A stretch of 64,000 nt of DNA from Hoplostethus atlanticus (lineage: Eukaryota > Chordata > Actinopteri > Trachichthyiformes > Trachichthyidae): positions 835,501 to 899,500 of the forward strand of contig JAXDDX010000051.1 in the NCBI GenBank assembly GCA_034670405.1. Reading direction: 5' to 3'. Numbering within the stretch: the stretch's first letter is position 1; each line of letters opens with the position of its first letter. Made by a program: the position numbers and the translations under genes. Shown in pieces: positions 1 to 10,563 of this stretch. Below the pieces are notes generated by a model that did not search any database, was not told the origin of the DNA, and saw only the letters and a program-made list of their open reading frames with translations.

Positions 1-1691
1 ACGGCTGCAGCAGACAGCGGAGGATCTTTCTCCCTCCCTTGCCACAGTGAATCAGCAGCAGCTTCAGCAGAGCTGTGCATCTCCGAGGTTGGTCCACTGC
101 ACAGCTCCATTTGTAGCGTCAACTGTCTGAACGCACAGCTTGTTAGCGGCTCCAGGCCAGCGAGTTCGCTGTGGTGCAATGGAGAGGCAGGCAGGGAAGC
201 AGCAGGCCCACCGGCACCACTGGTGCAGTCTTAATGGTCATCATACCAGACAGGTTGAACGCCAGAGAGAGAGAGGGGGAGAGAGAGAAGATGGTAACAG
301 TGAGATTCATCTTTGATAATATATTAAAAAACATCATAAAACTGCTGTGTGTATAAAAAGAAACTGAAATGAAGGTGGAATGGGAAATACATGCTGGAGG
401 ACGTCTCAGAAGTCTTTGGAATAGTGAGGGCAGATAAAGAGGACCTCATAGATAGGGTTCTGCAAAGTTACTTAAGATACTTAAGATAGGGCATGACACT
501 GGGGTATGTGAAATAAAGGATTTAAAAGGCATGTGGGATTATGGGTTTAAAGAAGAGCAATTTCAACCTTTATGGGAACAAGTGGTTGAAATAACATACA
601 TTTATTTATGTGCCCCATAGCCGAGGTCAACGATGTCGGTGGTGTGCTGTCCCATATTTGTTAGCATATTACTTTTTTTGTATCATTACCTGCAGATCAT
701 TATTCAATAGCTCTAAAATATAGAGGATCCGATGCGAGTTATCATCAAAATCAAAAACATATTGGAGAGCCAGGCTCAGGATGTTTGAAAGAGAGAGATA
801 AAAATAGTGTATGTTGTCTGCACACAATGCACAAGTCAGATGCTATCATGTTGTTTACAGACTGGAGGCTGGATCAAATCCAACTCCGGTAGGAACTGAA
901 CAAGAACTGTAGTTGGTAATACCCACACGTGCCCGTGGAGACACAACTGTGTTTGTAATGTTGTAATTACCGGAAAGTTACTCAGCCATGCTAAAGTCTA
1001 AACAGCTCAGTAGGAGAGGGCACCGGTGTTTGTTTTCCAAGGATGAGAGAGAGAGAGTAAAACAGTAGAACAAACGGCATCTGTTAACTGTATGACCCAC
1101 TTAGAGCCCGGCTCCAAATGTAAGGGTCTCCTCTCCGTACTCTCACTTCAAAAGATGCCCTCTCATTACTCCCATTCACAACCCAGCCTACAAGACACTG
1201 ACTCTCTTCTTCAACTCTTGTTCTCGTGTTGAGCCGCAACCACACAACCATATGGAACAAAACACTGCACAAAGGGTTGCAATTCTGTGGGGTTTTGAAC
1301 ATCTGTGCCACACTTTGAGCTCCTGTTTGAGCACGCTTCATTGTTTAAGAAAGCTTTGCCGTTCAGCAGCAACCAGGCAAGCAGCCACACGTGACCACGA
1401 TGGGCTAGAATTGTATGTAGAGCAAGGACACTGAATAAATAGCACAATAATTTGTAATATCAACCAATTAGCATGGAAATGGAATCAGGACAATAGGTGC
1501 CCCCACGGTGCCAAGTGAAAAACTGAAAAACGACACACCTGAAAATGCTGGCGGCATCCAGGTGAGGCGAACAACCACATGAAACACAAACAAATTAAGT
1601 CCTATTTACAGACGGCTGGAGTGGGTGACACGTCTGGGATGTTGGCATGTTATTTTATTGTTGTGGAGTCAAGAGAAAAAGCGATAAAGAG

Positions 1692-1694
<3 letters not shown>

Positions 1695-1738
<44 letters not shown>
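1695..1738. repeat. (GA)n microsatellite
   Basis: Uninterrupted GA dinucleotides, 22 units. Confidence 0.97.
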
Positions 1739-1741
<3 letters not shown>

Positions 1742-1964
1742 TAAAATGGAACAACTCCCTGGGGCACGCACAAGAATTCATATTTGCAGGGAACAACAGA
1801 AATCTAAAAGGAACTGTTGAAGAAATATAACAGCCATTAGCTGTGTAGAAAGTGGCTGCTAACAATGAGGGAACCATTTTCCGTCAGTGTGTTACCGTCC
1901 CTGAATGGCGAATGGAATGAGCCCTATGGAGGAAAATAGTCCAGCCACAGTCCAGGAAGATGGG

Positions 1965-1968
<4 letters not shown>

Positions 1969-2015
<47 letters not shown>

Positions 2016-2024
2016 GTGTGTGTG
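1969..2024. repeat. (GT)n microsatellite
   Basis: GT dinucleotides with two TATG interruptions. Confidence 0.95.
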
Positions 2025-2261
2025 AGTGGGTGTCTTGGAGAGGTTAGAAGCTGAATAGGAGGTCTTTCGTCTTTCGACCTGCTAGTTTGTTTGGCTTTAC
2101 TAAAATAGCCTCCAGGAACACAGTTAGGCAGTGGGTTTACTTCCCCTGGAAATTATCTAGTTTGTGCGCCTCATTTCCACTCCAGGGCCTACCTACTCTG
2201 GCTGGCCACAGCCAGTGTAAAATGCCTATAAAACTTGAGCATCCTATCTGAAGGCAACATG

Positions 2262-2612
2262 TGTGGCGGTTGTGTAAGGTTTAGAAAAGCAGACTTGTAA
2301 CTGCAAAGACACCGGTTTGAATCCTCAAACCGACTTGGAAAGTCTAGGAGGGAAAAGTGAATGAGCAACACTCTTCCCTATCACTACAGTCTGAAGTGCC
2401 CTTTAGTAAGGCACTTAATTTGGACAGGGAAAGAAGGGCAAGTGAATTACACTCTTGCCTCTCAACAGCCACCATCAAGGAGCCCTTAGGCGAGGCACCT
2501 AACTACAGAGCTGTTCAGTGGCCAACAGTAGAGGCTGCTGGTTGTTCTGCAGCTTTTAAGTGTGAAGGTGTGCAACCATGATGTATATCCACTAATAAAT
2601 AAAAGCAAAAAA
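2262..2612 (+). repeat. tRNA-derived SINE
   Basis: The head is tRNA-like, with a B-box-like GGTTTGAATCC at 2313-2323 after an acceptor/anticodon-like stretch. The body has the diverged repeated words AGTGAAT and CACTCTT, and the element ends in AATAAATAAAAGC, as SINE tails do. The family name is not known to me. Confidence 0.6.
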
Positions 2613-2743
2613 TCAAAGAGTAAGAGTAAGTAGGCTTTCATTTTATCATTTGCAAATCACAATGGTGTAGAAATCCAAGTGAGCGAGCCACAGCTATAAT
2701 CTGTGGTCATGGACATGAGGCTATTGTCAGCCAGCGAGGTCTC

Positions 2744-3005
2744 TTAAGAGTTCCAAGTAGTATTTTGCAGGTTCCCGTTTTCAACAGTAGGTTCTTCACC
2801 ACAGTCCATGCTTGTCATCTCTGGGATGGTGGAGGACAATCTCTTTACCTCACTCTCTTGATCTCTGGATTGGGGGCAGGCAGGCAATTCCTTTGTGCTG
2901 ACAGGCGACTGCAGTTCCTTTGAGGAGGAAGAATCACACTTGGTAATGGGCCATCTTCCCCAAACAGGCCCAGGGGGAGGGGCAGAAGAGGCAGCAGCCT
3001 GGGAG
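2744..3005 (-). CDS. possible C-terminal coding exon, unknown gene
   Basis: An 87-codon open frame starts right after an acceptor-like CCCCTGTGTCAG and ends in TAA at 2744-2746. It reads SSQAAASSAPPPGPVWGRW at the start, KCDSSSSKELQSPVSTKE in the middle and EEPTVENGNLQNTTWNS at the end, a Ser/Pro/Glu-rich tail-like composition without simple repeats. No family was recognised and no partner exon was found to its right, so a chance frame remains quite possible. It is not cfap58: the human tail does not match. Confidence 0.22.
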
Positions 3006-4618
3006 CTGACACAGGGGTATGATGCACAGTACCCTGCTTAAGAAGTAAGCACCACAGGTATCATGAATGCATCTTAGCTTTAGTGTAGTTAATTATATGT
3101 AACTGCTACAGACTTTCTAGATAGTATTTAGTCAATTAGCGTACTCTCACACAGCCAAGCCAAGTTTAAGCTGTTTGAACTCATGAGTCATTTTGCACTT
3201 TTGACAGCTTGAACACTTTCTCAGAACTTTTGATTGCTGCAGTTACTTGTGTTTTACTAAATTTGTGGATTACAAAAATTAATTTTCAATTTAATTCTTT
3301 CATCCTTCTGCAATGAGGCATAATATGTTCCTTTCACACATCTGATGCCAGAGTCTACTGAGTCATTCTATCGTTGCAAAAATGTTTTGCAGTTTGCACT
3401 ACCAGCTGTACAATGGTGTCAGAAAACCGGATCTCAGCCTCTAAATAGAAGACATGGAGATGTGTGATAGATGCTTAATTCAGGGGCAAATAATGCTAAA
3501 GAGGGCTGACATACAAAATGCAACTCAGGCAATTTGATTATCCCAACACTTTATAAAGTGTTTGTTTACAAAACATTCGCACCCTGGAGGGAAAGCTTAA
3601 AAATTCACAAATTAATTCCTCTGAAGTGGCACAGTAATTAGATGTTCTTTTTTTTAATGAATTTGTTTTTCAAATGTTTGGGATGAGAATGACAGGTTTG
3701 ATGTTTTTTTCCAAAATATATATATTAGTTAAGAGGGTATTACTTCAGACACAGAACAGTGACATTATTGAACGCTGCAAACGGCGCAGTAACTCTGCTG
3801 CTATTCCAGAGGGAGTTACAACTAACATTCTGTAATTTAATTCTGCTGTTATTTAGGAAGGAGTGACAATCAACACCAAATCCAGTTGTGATATGTCAAC
3901 TGGTGATACTCTGAAAAGTGATTGGACTTTTGAAAATGTAATTTTGACTAGACGGACTAGATCTACCGCATAAATGTAGAAAACTGTAAATCTTACAACT
4001 CAAACAAATTGTTGACTGTCTTTAAACTGCTGTGATCAAATCCGAACACTGTGACTGTATGTCTCATCTTTTTTTCTTTGGAATAAAAATGATAAACTGG
4101 TTACTCTATTAGCAGTTCTAGTCAAAGTCTTTACAAAGATAGCTGGCTAATTTCATCAGTTGTGAGTAAAACAGAAGTACACAGAGACACAGAGGCTACG
4201 GCACTTTGTAAGAGGGACACACAGTGATTAGAAACATACTGTAGGATTCAATTTGACGATAAAAACCTCTTGGTGGTAACATGTGAAGGACTTCAGTGAC
4301 AGAAAGCACACTGGGGAAACACCTATTCTTATCTACACATTTTCAATCTGTATGACTTCTGTAAATCTGTTAATTACGGCAATCTGAGTTCCACTTGTTA
4401 ATCATTTTTCTCAAATCATCCTGCAATTAGACTCATTATGTGGAGAATGATTATATCAAAGTGCTTGGCCAAGTCCAGAGAATTATGCAAGGGTCCCCTA
4501 TGAACCTATCTCACCGTTGCTATTTTTATCCCCATGAAATCAGACAAAACGCAATGGCATATTGGGGGGCACTTATCAAGGTCCCAGTTTCTCAGGCAAG
4601 GTTGATACAAGATGCAAG

Positions 4619-4867
4619 TAAGGCTACGTCCACACTGACGTAGCCTCGGCTGCTCATGGCTGCTCACGGCTGCTCACGGCTAGATCAAGTCACAGTAAAA
4701 GGTCATCGTTTTTGAAAGTCTCAGTTTTTGCCGTCCACACTACAACGTTTTCACTACCGACTCCGTTTTGGGGGGGTTGAAAACGCCACCGTATGTGGAC
4801 GGAAGGCCAAAACTGAGAGATAAACATGCGTTTTCAAATGTAAACGGCTTAGTGTGGACGTAGCTTA
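4619..4867. mobile_element. hAT-like MITE with 17-bp terminal inverted repeats
   Basis: The left end TAAGGCTACGTCCACACT and the right end AGTGTGGACGTAGCTTA are inverted copies. The interior is also partly palindromic (GTTTTCA and TGAAAAC words). There is no coding capacity. The ends match a non-autonomous DNA element type common in fish, probably hAT. Confidence 0.7.
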
Positions 4868-5856
4868 AATTTGTGCAACATTTAAACATGCACATATACT
4901 CATATGGATAGAGTACACTTTCCAGACTCTTTCTGACACAATGCACACAAGCAGGCATGTGCACGCAAAAAACCTACGTGTGCACAACATGTTCATACAA
5001 ACACCTGTGAATCAACCTCACACACACACAAACAATCCTGCATACACAAACACCTACGCGGGCGCACACACCCACATGCATATGTAACCCCTTCTATTTG
5101 GCTCTTACACAGCAGACTGAAGAGACCACACGACAACTTCTCTCAGGTTCACAGCGTTTATTCTGATCAGGTCTGATCACCTGGCACATAAACACACAAA
5201 TAATTGTGTTTGGGTAGTGAAGCACCAGACAGGTTACTGGATACTGCCCCAGACTAACATCGTCAGCAGGCAAAAGGGCATTCTTTCAAAATGTGATCAT
5301 ATAGTTTTGTTAGACAAAATAATTCCCACTACAAATGTACACAATATTTATCTCAACAACTTATTTTATCAAACAAATATTCATATTTTTATAAAGAAAC
5401 TAAACCTCTATGCAAGGGTTGAAACAGTGCTCATTAGCAATAACTTAGAGTTAAAACATTTCAATAAAACATATCTGGAACATAAACACACAAATAATTG
5501 TGTTTGGGTGTTGAAGCATCAGACAGGTTACCGGATACCGCCCCTATACATTACAAAATACAATCAACACACATGGAGGCCATTTCACATTAGTGCTTTA
5601 TGAAGCTTTATGAAGGAAAGCCAGTGTGCGCAGCACAGCAGCTATTAGCCAAGCTAACAGAATTTTAGCTAAACCTTCAAACTAAAATAATAAAACTATA
5701 AAATGACAACTCAAAACAGTCAGAAAACATGGCGACACTATCCATATCACCTCATTTACACTTTAAATTTTACTGTAAATAGTTCAACTCAACATTTGGA
5801 AAGATCACAGAGCAGTTTTCACTACATACCAGACTAACATCGTCAGCAGGCAAAAG

Positions 5857-6770
5857 TATGGAAGCGCATTAGGGCCACCAACGGGGGGGTTATATTAAAT
5901 GGACTGCACTTATATTATGCTTTTCTAGTCTTTCCGACCACTCAAAGCGCTTTACATTACATTCACGTTCACCCCATTCACACACATTCATACACTGATG
6001 GCAGGGGCTACCATGTAAGTTGCCAACCTGCACATCAGGGGAACCTAACCATTCATACACACTCACACACCGAAGGCGCAGCTTCGGGAGCAATTTGGGG
6101 TTCAGTATCTCGCCCAAGGACACTTCGACATGCGGACTGGAGGAGCCGGGGATCAAACTGATTCGACTGATTAGAGGACGACTTGCTCTACCTCCTGAGC
6201 CACAGCCGCCCCTGATTTTCTGAGATTAAAGTCAGAATTTCTGAGAAAAGTTTAGTGTTTCTTGGGGCTATTCATTAAAATGGATGACATGAATACTCTT
6301 ATCAAGTTATATTTTGGAATTGGATTTAGTAATAAGGAAATTCTTTGTCTGTTGGCACAAAATCACCTTATTATATCAAGTATTCGTACTTTGAAGCGAC
6401 GTTGTCGCAAACTGGGTCTTTTCAGAAGGAGAAAACATTCGGATTTAAATGAGGTAATAGCCTTTGTGCAGGAGGAACTATCGAGAAATAGTCAAATGCA
6501 AGGCTATCGTTGGGTGCATCTTCGTGCTATTCAAAGGGGATTTGTGGTGCAACAAGATGTGATATGACAGATTATCAAATTAATTGATCCTCAAGGTGTG
6601 GAACTGCGACGGGCACATCGTCTGAGGTGAAAGTTGTTTCTCAGAAGTTATTTCTGACTTTTTTCTCAGAAATTCTGACTTTAAACTCAGAATATAACCT
6701 CCCCGCATGCGCCCCCTCTTCAAAAAAAGACAAAACAAAACCTCCGTTGTGGCCCTAATACGCTTCCGTA
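5857..6770. mobile_element. Ginger-like DNA transposon remnant with TIRs
   Basis: The inverted ends TATGGAAGCGCATTAGGGCC and GGCCCTAATACGCTTCCGTA are flanked by an identical 6-base target duplication, CAAAAG (5851-5856 and 6771-6776). Inside, on the plus strand, 6262-6567 encodes the N-terminal part of an integrase-type transposase (SIRTLKRRCRKLGLFRR, LQGYRW-like and GFVVQQD words) known from fish elements with an rve core. An in-frame TGA ends it, IIKLIDPQGVELRRAHRLR follows, and the catalytic core is missing. The family name is a best guess. Confidence 0.65.
5890..6215 (-). repeat. tRNA-derived SINE nested in the DNA transposon
   Basis: On the minus strand it starts GGGGCGGCTGTGGCTCAGGA (A box), then has a B-box-like TTTGATCCCC, followed by a conserved body (CCTTGGGCGAGATACTGAAC; AGCGCTTTGAGTGGTCGG) and ends near GTGCAGTCC. 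This is a common teleost SINE. It splits the left subterminal region of the surrounding transposon, so it is the youngest layer here. Confidence 0.8.
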
Positions 6771-7543
6771 CAAAAGGGACGAGCCGACGAATTCCAGTAG
6801 CTAGAATTACCACCACCAGCCACATGAGGGTGCTCAAGTACAACAACTAAAAATACCCCTGAATAGGTAAACATAGGATTTAAGAACAATTCTCCAAGGA
6901 AATAAATAACAAAACCATGAATAAAGAATAGATGTAAGAATAAATTTTGGTGAACTTCATCTATCAATAACAACCCTGTTACACCTACTCATAAACTCAG
7001 TCCATGTCGTTCTCAGAGCAGCTGGTGCTGGCAGAGAGAGCTCTTTCAACTGCTCTCCACAGAGACAGGAAACTCTTGTGGCTTATTCTGTAAGGCTTTC
7101 CAAAAGTGACCTCTCGCACCCCACTCCTCGTCTCCCCTGTGAATTTTGGCAAAGCCTTCACACAACATCCACCGTCTATGTAATGTGATTCTTCAAAGAG
7201 CTTATGCAGATAATTTGGTGACAAACAGATTTGTTGTTGCAACATAAATAAGCAAACCTAGTGCAAGAGAGATTCATATCATGTACCAAAAACACATGGC
7301 CATATGTTGGATCTAAGTCCAGGCATCTGTCGATCATTCCTTTGATCAGGCCCCTTTTACGTGACTTAAAGCGTAGGCGTCATCTCTTGGCTAATGCCTT
7401 CTGATAAACAAGGAAAATCAGGCAGTAATTACATTGCCCAGGTTCTGCAAATAAAATGACACCGTTTGAGTGGTGGTTGCAAACATTTTTTCCTCAGGAG
7501 CCCCCTGAGCCTCCACACTAACCTGAGAGACACTGTGTTGTTG

Positions 7544-7581
<38 letters not shown>

Positions 7582-9280
7582 ACACTAGTAGTTGCTGGCT
7601 GAAGATTTATGTGGAGTCATTTTGCTCTGAAAACATCATACATGCTAAATGGGGAAACGAGGACGTGGTAAATGAGATTAAACTAATTGTTTAGTCCTTA
7701 GGGTTTACATGAATATCACTGTGCAGAAGGTTAGGGTATTTAATTATCTCAATAAAATGTGCTAATGTAATCGACAAAGATCATGTCTTTGATTAGCAAA
7801 CAAGAGTTTCATTGCTTTGCTCCAATTAAGCAAATGATAAATGGCGTGTGACAATCTTCTGGCTCTGCTCACTGTGTTTACAGAGGAACCTTGTGAACCC
7901 CTTTTAAAATCATGGTTTAGCAATGACATATAAGCCAGACTTTACAACTGATAATAAAGTCATAGCTCATGAATCATTATGTCAAACGGCAGCTGTTTTG
8001 ATGTGTGCTGTGATAATGACTTTGATTCCAACAGCAGAGAAAAATAAATAATGGCCATTTACTGACGATGTATTAACGTCACTAAATATACTCAGCCTCC
8101 TGCAGCCCATGTTGAACACAGATAAAATGTTCTATCAGACAACATGCTGTCAGGGGAGATTGATGGTGGAAACAGGGCTACATGACCGTGTGAGAGGATA
8201 CCTAGATGTCACAGACTTCCGTCACCTCCGTACGTCATTAGTATTGGTTTGTGATGACAGAACCTGACACATGACAGGCAAAGGCCTTCTCTGTTATTCA
8301 TCCCAGGAGAACACATCTGACAACCAGCGGACTGATTCACTTACTCACTCACTGACTAACTCGCTGGCGGACTGGTTCCTGCAGTCGAGGGATGCGGCAC
8401 TGCACAGATGATAAGCAAACAGGACAATAAGCCACTGTAGTTTGGAAGTGAGGACTGGATTGGAAGAAATTGGCACAGGGCAACTGTTTGTTTGGAAAGC
8501 AGACTACACCGCTACACGCCAAAGCCTAAGCTACCCATTTGTGACCCTAGTGCCAGGGCCCAAACACTCCCATCCCACCCTGCACCACCACAATCCCCTC
8601 CAATGTTGGAAATAGTAACAAAAAGGGGTTGAGAGAGTGAGAGTGAGAGAGAGAGAGTCAGAGAAAGTCTGAAAGACTGAGAGAGAGCTACAGTACAGTC
8701 TAGTGCTGCTCTGTGCCAGCCTGCCAAGTGGCACTGGTGCCACTGCACAGAGGGTTAGGTGCCAAAGCTTGTCAAACACAGGGAACCAATCCAATCCAAT
8801 CCAGCAGCTGAGGGGAGGGCTGGCTGCCACTCATCTCACCTATATAAGAGCTGTGACTGCTTGCCGCTGCCAGGCTGTAAAAACAGCTGCTATTGTAAAA
8901 CTCCCTGTGTGTTACAAAGGTCTCTATATATGGCACAAAGTGCTGGCAAATGCCCACATGGGGGGAAGAGGAGGCAATTACATTAAATTCCCACTCAGAC
9001 TATAATATTTGGAAAACACCCAAAATTCAGTCATTGAACCTTGAACTTTCTTCAAATGTCTTCAAGACTAAACCATATGTCAAGGCTGCTGTGTTTGTCC
9101 TGTGCTATAAATAGGAGGGAGCTTCTTGCTGATCCAGTGAATTTCATGGCGCACAATGTTTATATGACAAATGTGTCTCATGATTGTAATTGGGGTTGGC
9201 TTGCTTGCAAAGGCGCTTTGTTCAGAGGTATTTACTGGGCAAAAAGCACCTGAGGGATATAAAGGCACAGAGTGAAAGTG

Positions 9281-9281
9281 T

Positions 9282-9330
<49 letters not shown>

Positions 9331-9398
9331 TGTGCGTGCGTGCGTGTGTGTGGATTGATTGGTTTTGGGGTGTGTGTTTGTGTGTGTGTGTGCATGTG
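9281..9398. repeat. compound (GT)n microsatellite
   Basis: Two GT tracts separated by GTGCGTGCGTGC and a short GATTGATTGG spacer. Its translations give false CVCVCV and THTHTH frames. Confidence 0.95.
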
Positions 9399-10498
9399 CA
9401 CGTTCAACAGTGTGTCTCATTGTCAAGGCAAGAGACTATCAACATTTTCCCCACTTTAACACCCCTGTCTCCCCCCCCCCCCCCCCCCCGCAGATAAATA
9501 AGTGAGATGTCCAAGAGAGATCATTGTCGGAGAGGCCCTAAATCGATCTATCCTAATGAATTACCTGCCTGATACATAGGAGTGAGGCCCGTCACACCTC
9601 AACACCTCAACACCCCAACAGAAGATGACTGGCAAATATACTAAACACGATCAAACTTTAAAGACACACATACATGAGTGCTTTTGGCCGGCTGTGCAAA
9701 CTGTTGAATGGAGGGTAACCGGATGGATGGATGGACGTGCCTCAGTGGAAGAACTCCCCACCCCCTCCAGAGCACACAGGCGGGGGAGCTGAGAATCCTA
9801 GAACATTTCATTTTCCAGTTGAAAAAGACTCCCTTTCCACCCGGTAATCCTGTCTGCGCAATGAGCCCTGCCTCCTCCCCCCACCTCCACCACACTTCCT
9901 TATCCAAGGACACGCACCTCAGTAGAGGATCAGCAGGTTCATCTGCAAGCAATGTCACATTAAAACCCCGTTAAGCTCTAATTACGTAGTGTGTTAGAGA
10001 GCAGCTGGTAAAATACAACTGTACTGTAATGCTGTGCTGAATTGGGCCCCTACATACCACAACAGAAGTGAGACATAAACCAGCTCAAATTGGTAAGTAA
10101 GGTGTAATATATCTGCTTCCCAGGTCCTCTCAGCATGCCCTCTTATGTGCTTTTGCTTTTTCTCTCGCTCTCTCTTTCTCTCTCGTACTCTTTAAACCCT
10201 TCTCTCGGTTTCTGCCGAGTCTATCTATCTCCCTGCCTTTATATGCTCCATTTCTCTCACTCTTCCCCTGCTTGCTAGGAAAGCAAGCAGGCCCAGATTT
10301 AAGCTTGTGTCAACACTATTTTGCACAGAAGAGTTCTCATCTGCACTTCCCAAAGTTTCTATGCAGTTGCACATCATCTCTTTGTGGATAGTAACAGGGA
10401 GGTAATAAAAAACCTAAAGATGAAGAAACGTGTAGGTGGCAGGCCCCACACTTGTGCATACATGGGCATGAGTGTTTGCCTGTGAATGTGGGTTTTTG

Positions 10499-10522
10499 GG
10501 TGTGTGTGTGTATGTCTGTCTA

Positions 10523-10561
<39 letters not shown>
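10499..10561. repeat. (TG)n microsatellite
   Basis: TG dinucleotides interrupted by TATGTCTGTCTATC. Confidence 0.95.

Positions 10562-10563
<2 letters not shown>

Larger units (their letters stand above)
1..2261. other. intergenic sequence with microsatellites
   Basis: No gene was recognised. The left edge (1-235) is GC-richer than the rest and has an open minus-strand frame running off the edge (contains LEPLTSCAFRQLTLQ), which could be an exon of a gene outside but matches nothing known to me. The remainder is AT-rich with a (GA)n tract at 1695-1738 and a (GT)n tract at 1969-2024. Confidence 0.4.
5083..6983 (-). mobile_element. probable solo LTR carrying nested insertions
   Basis: The ends are TGTAAC...GTTACA. 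Read on the minus strand, the right part (5083-5180) has an AATAAA signal followed by a U5-like stretch ending GGGTTACA. No internal gag-pol region is present, so this is a fossil terminal repeat. It carries an internal duplication (5181-5250 and 5475-5544, 70 bases about 90% alike; 5251-5276 and 5831-5856 identical) and a DNA transposon at 5857-6770. No clear target-site duplication was seen. It is broken and of middle age. Confidence 0.5.

Noticed and set aside
9190-9497. Cysteine/valine- and histidine/threonine-rich open frames over GT repeats (also near 10452, 22464, 53185, 58163, 59484)
   Set aside because: They are translations of dinucleotide microsatellites in several frames at once, with no splice or start context.
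9641-9958. Minus-strand frame with LPGGKGVFF, considered as the cfap58 tail (FTGGGF)
   Set aside because: The likeness is two or three residues, without splice support.
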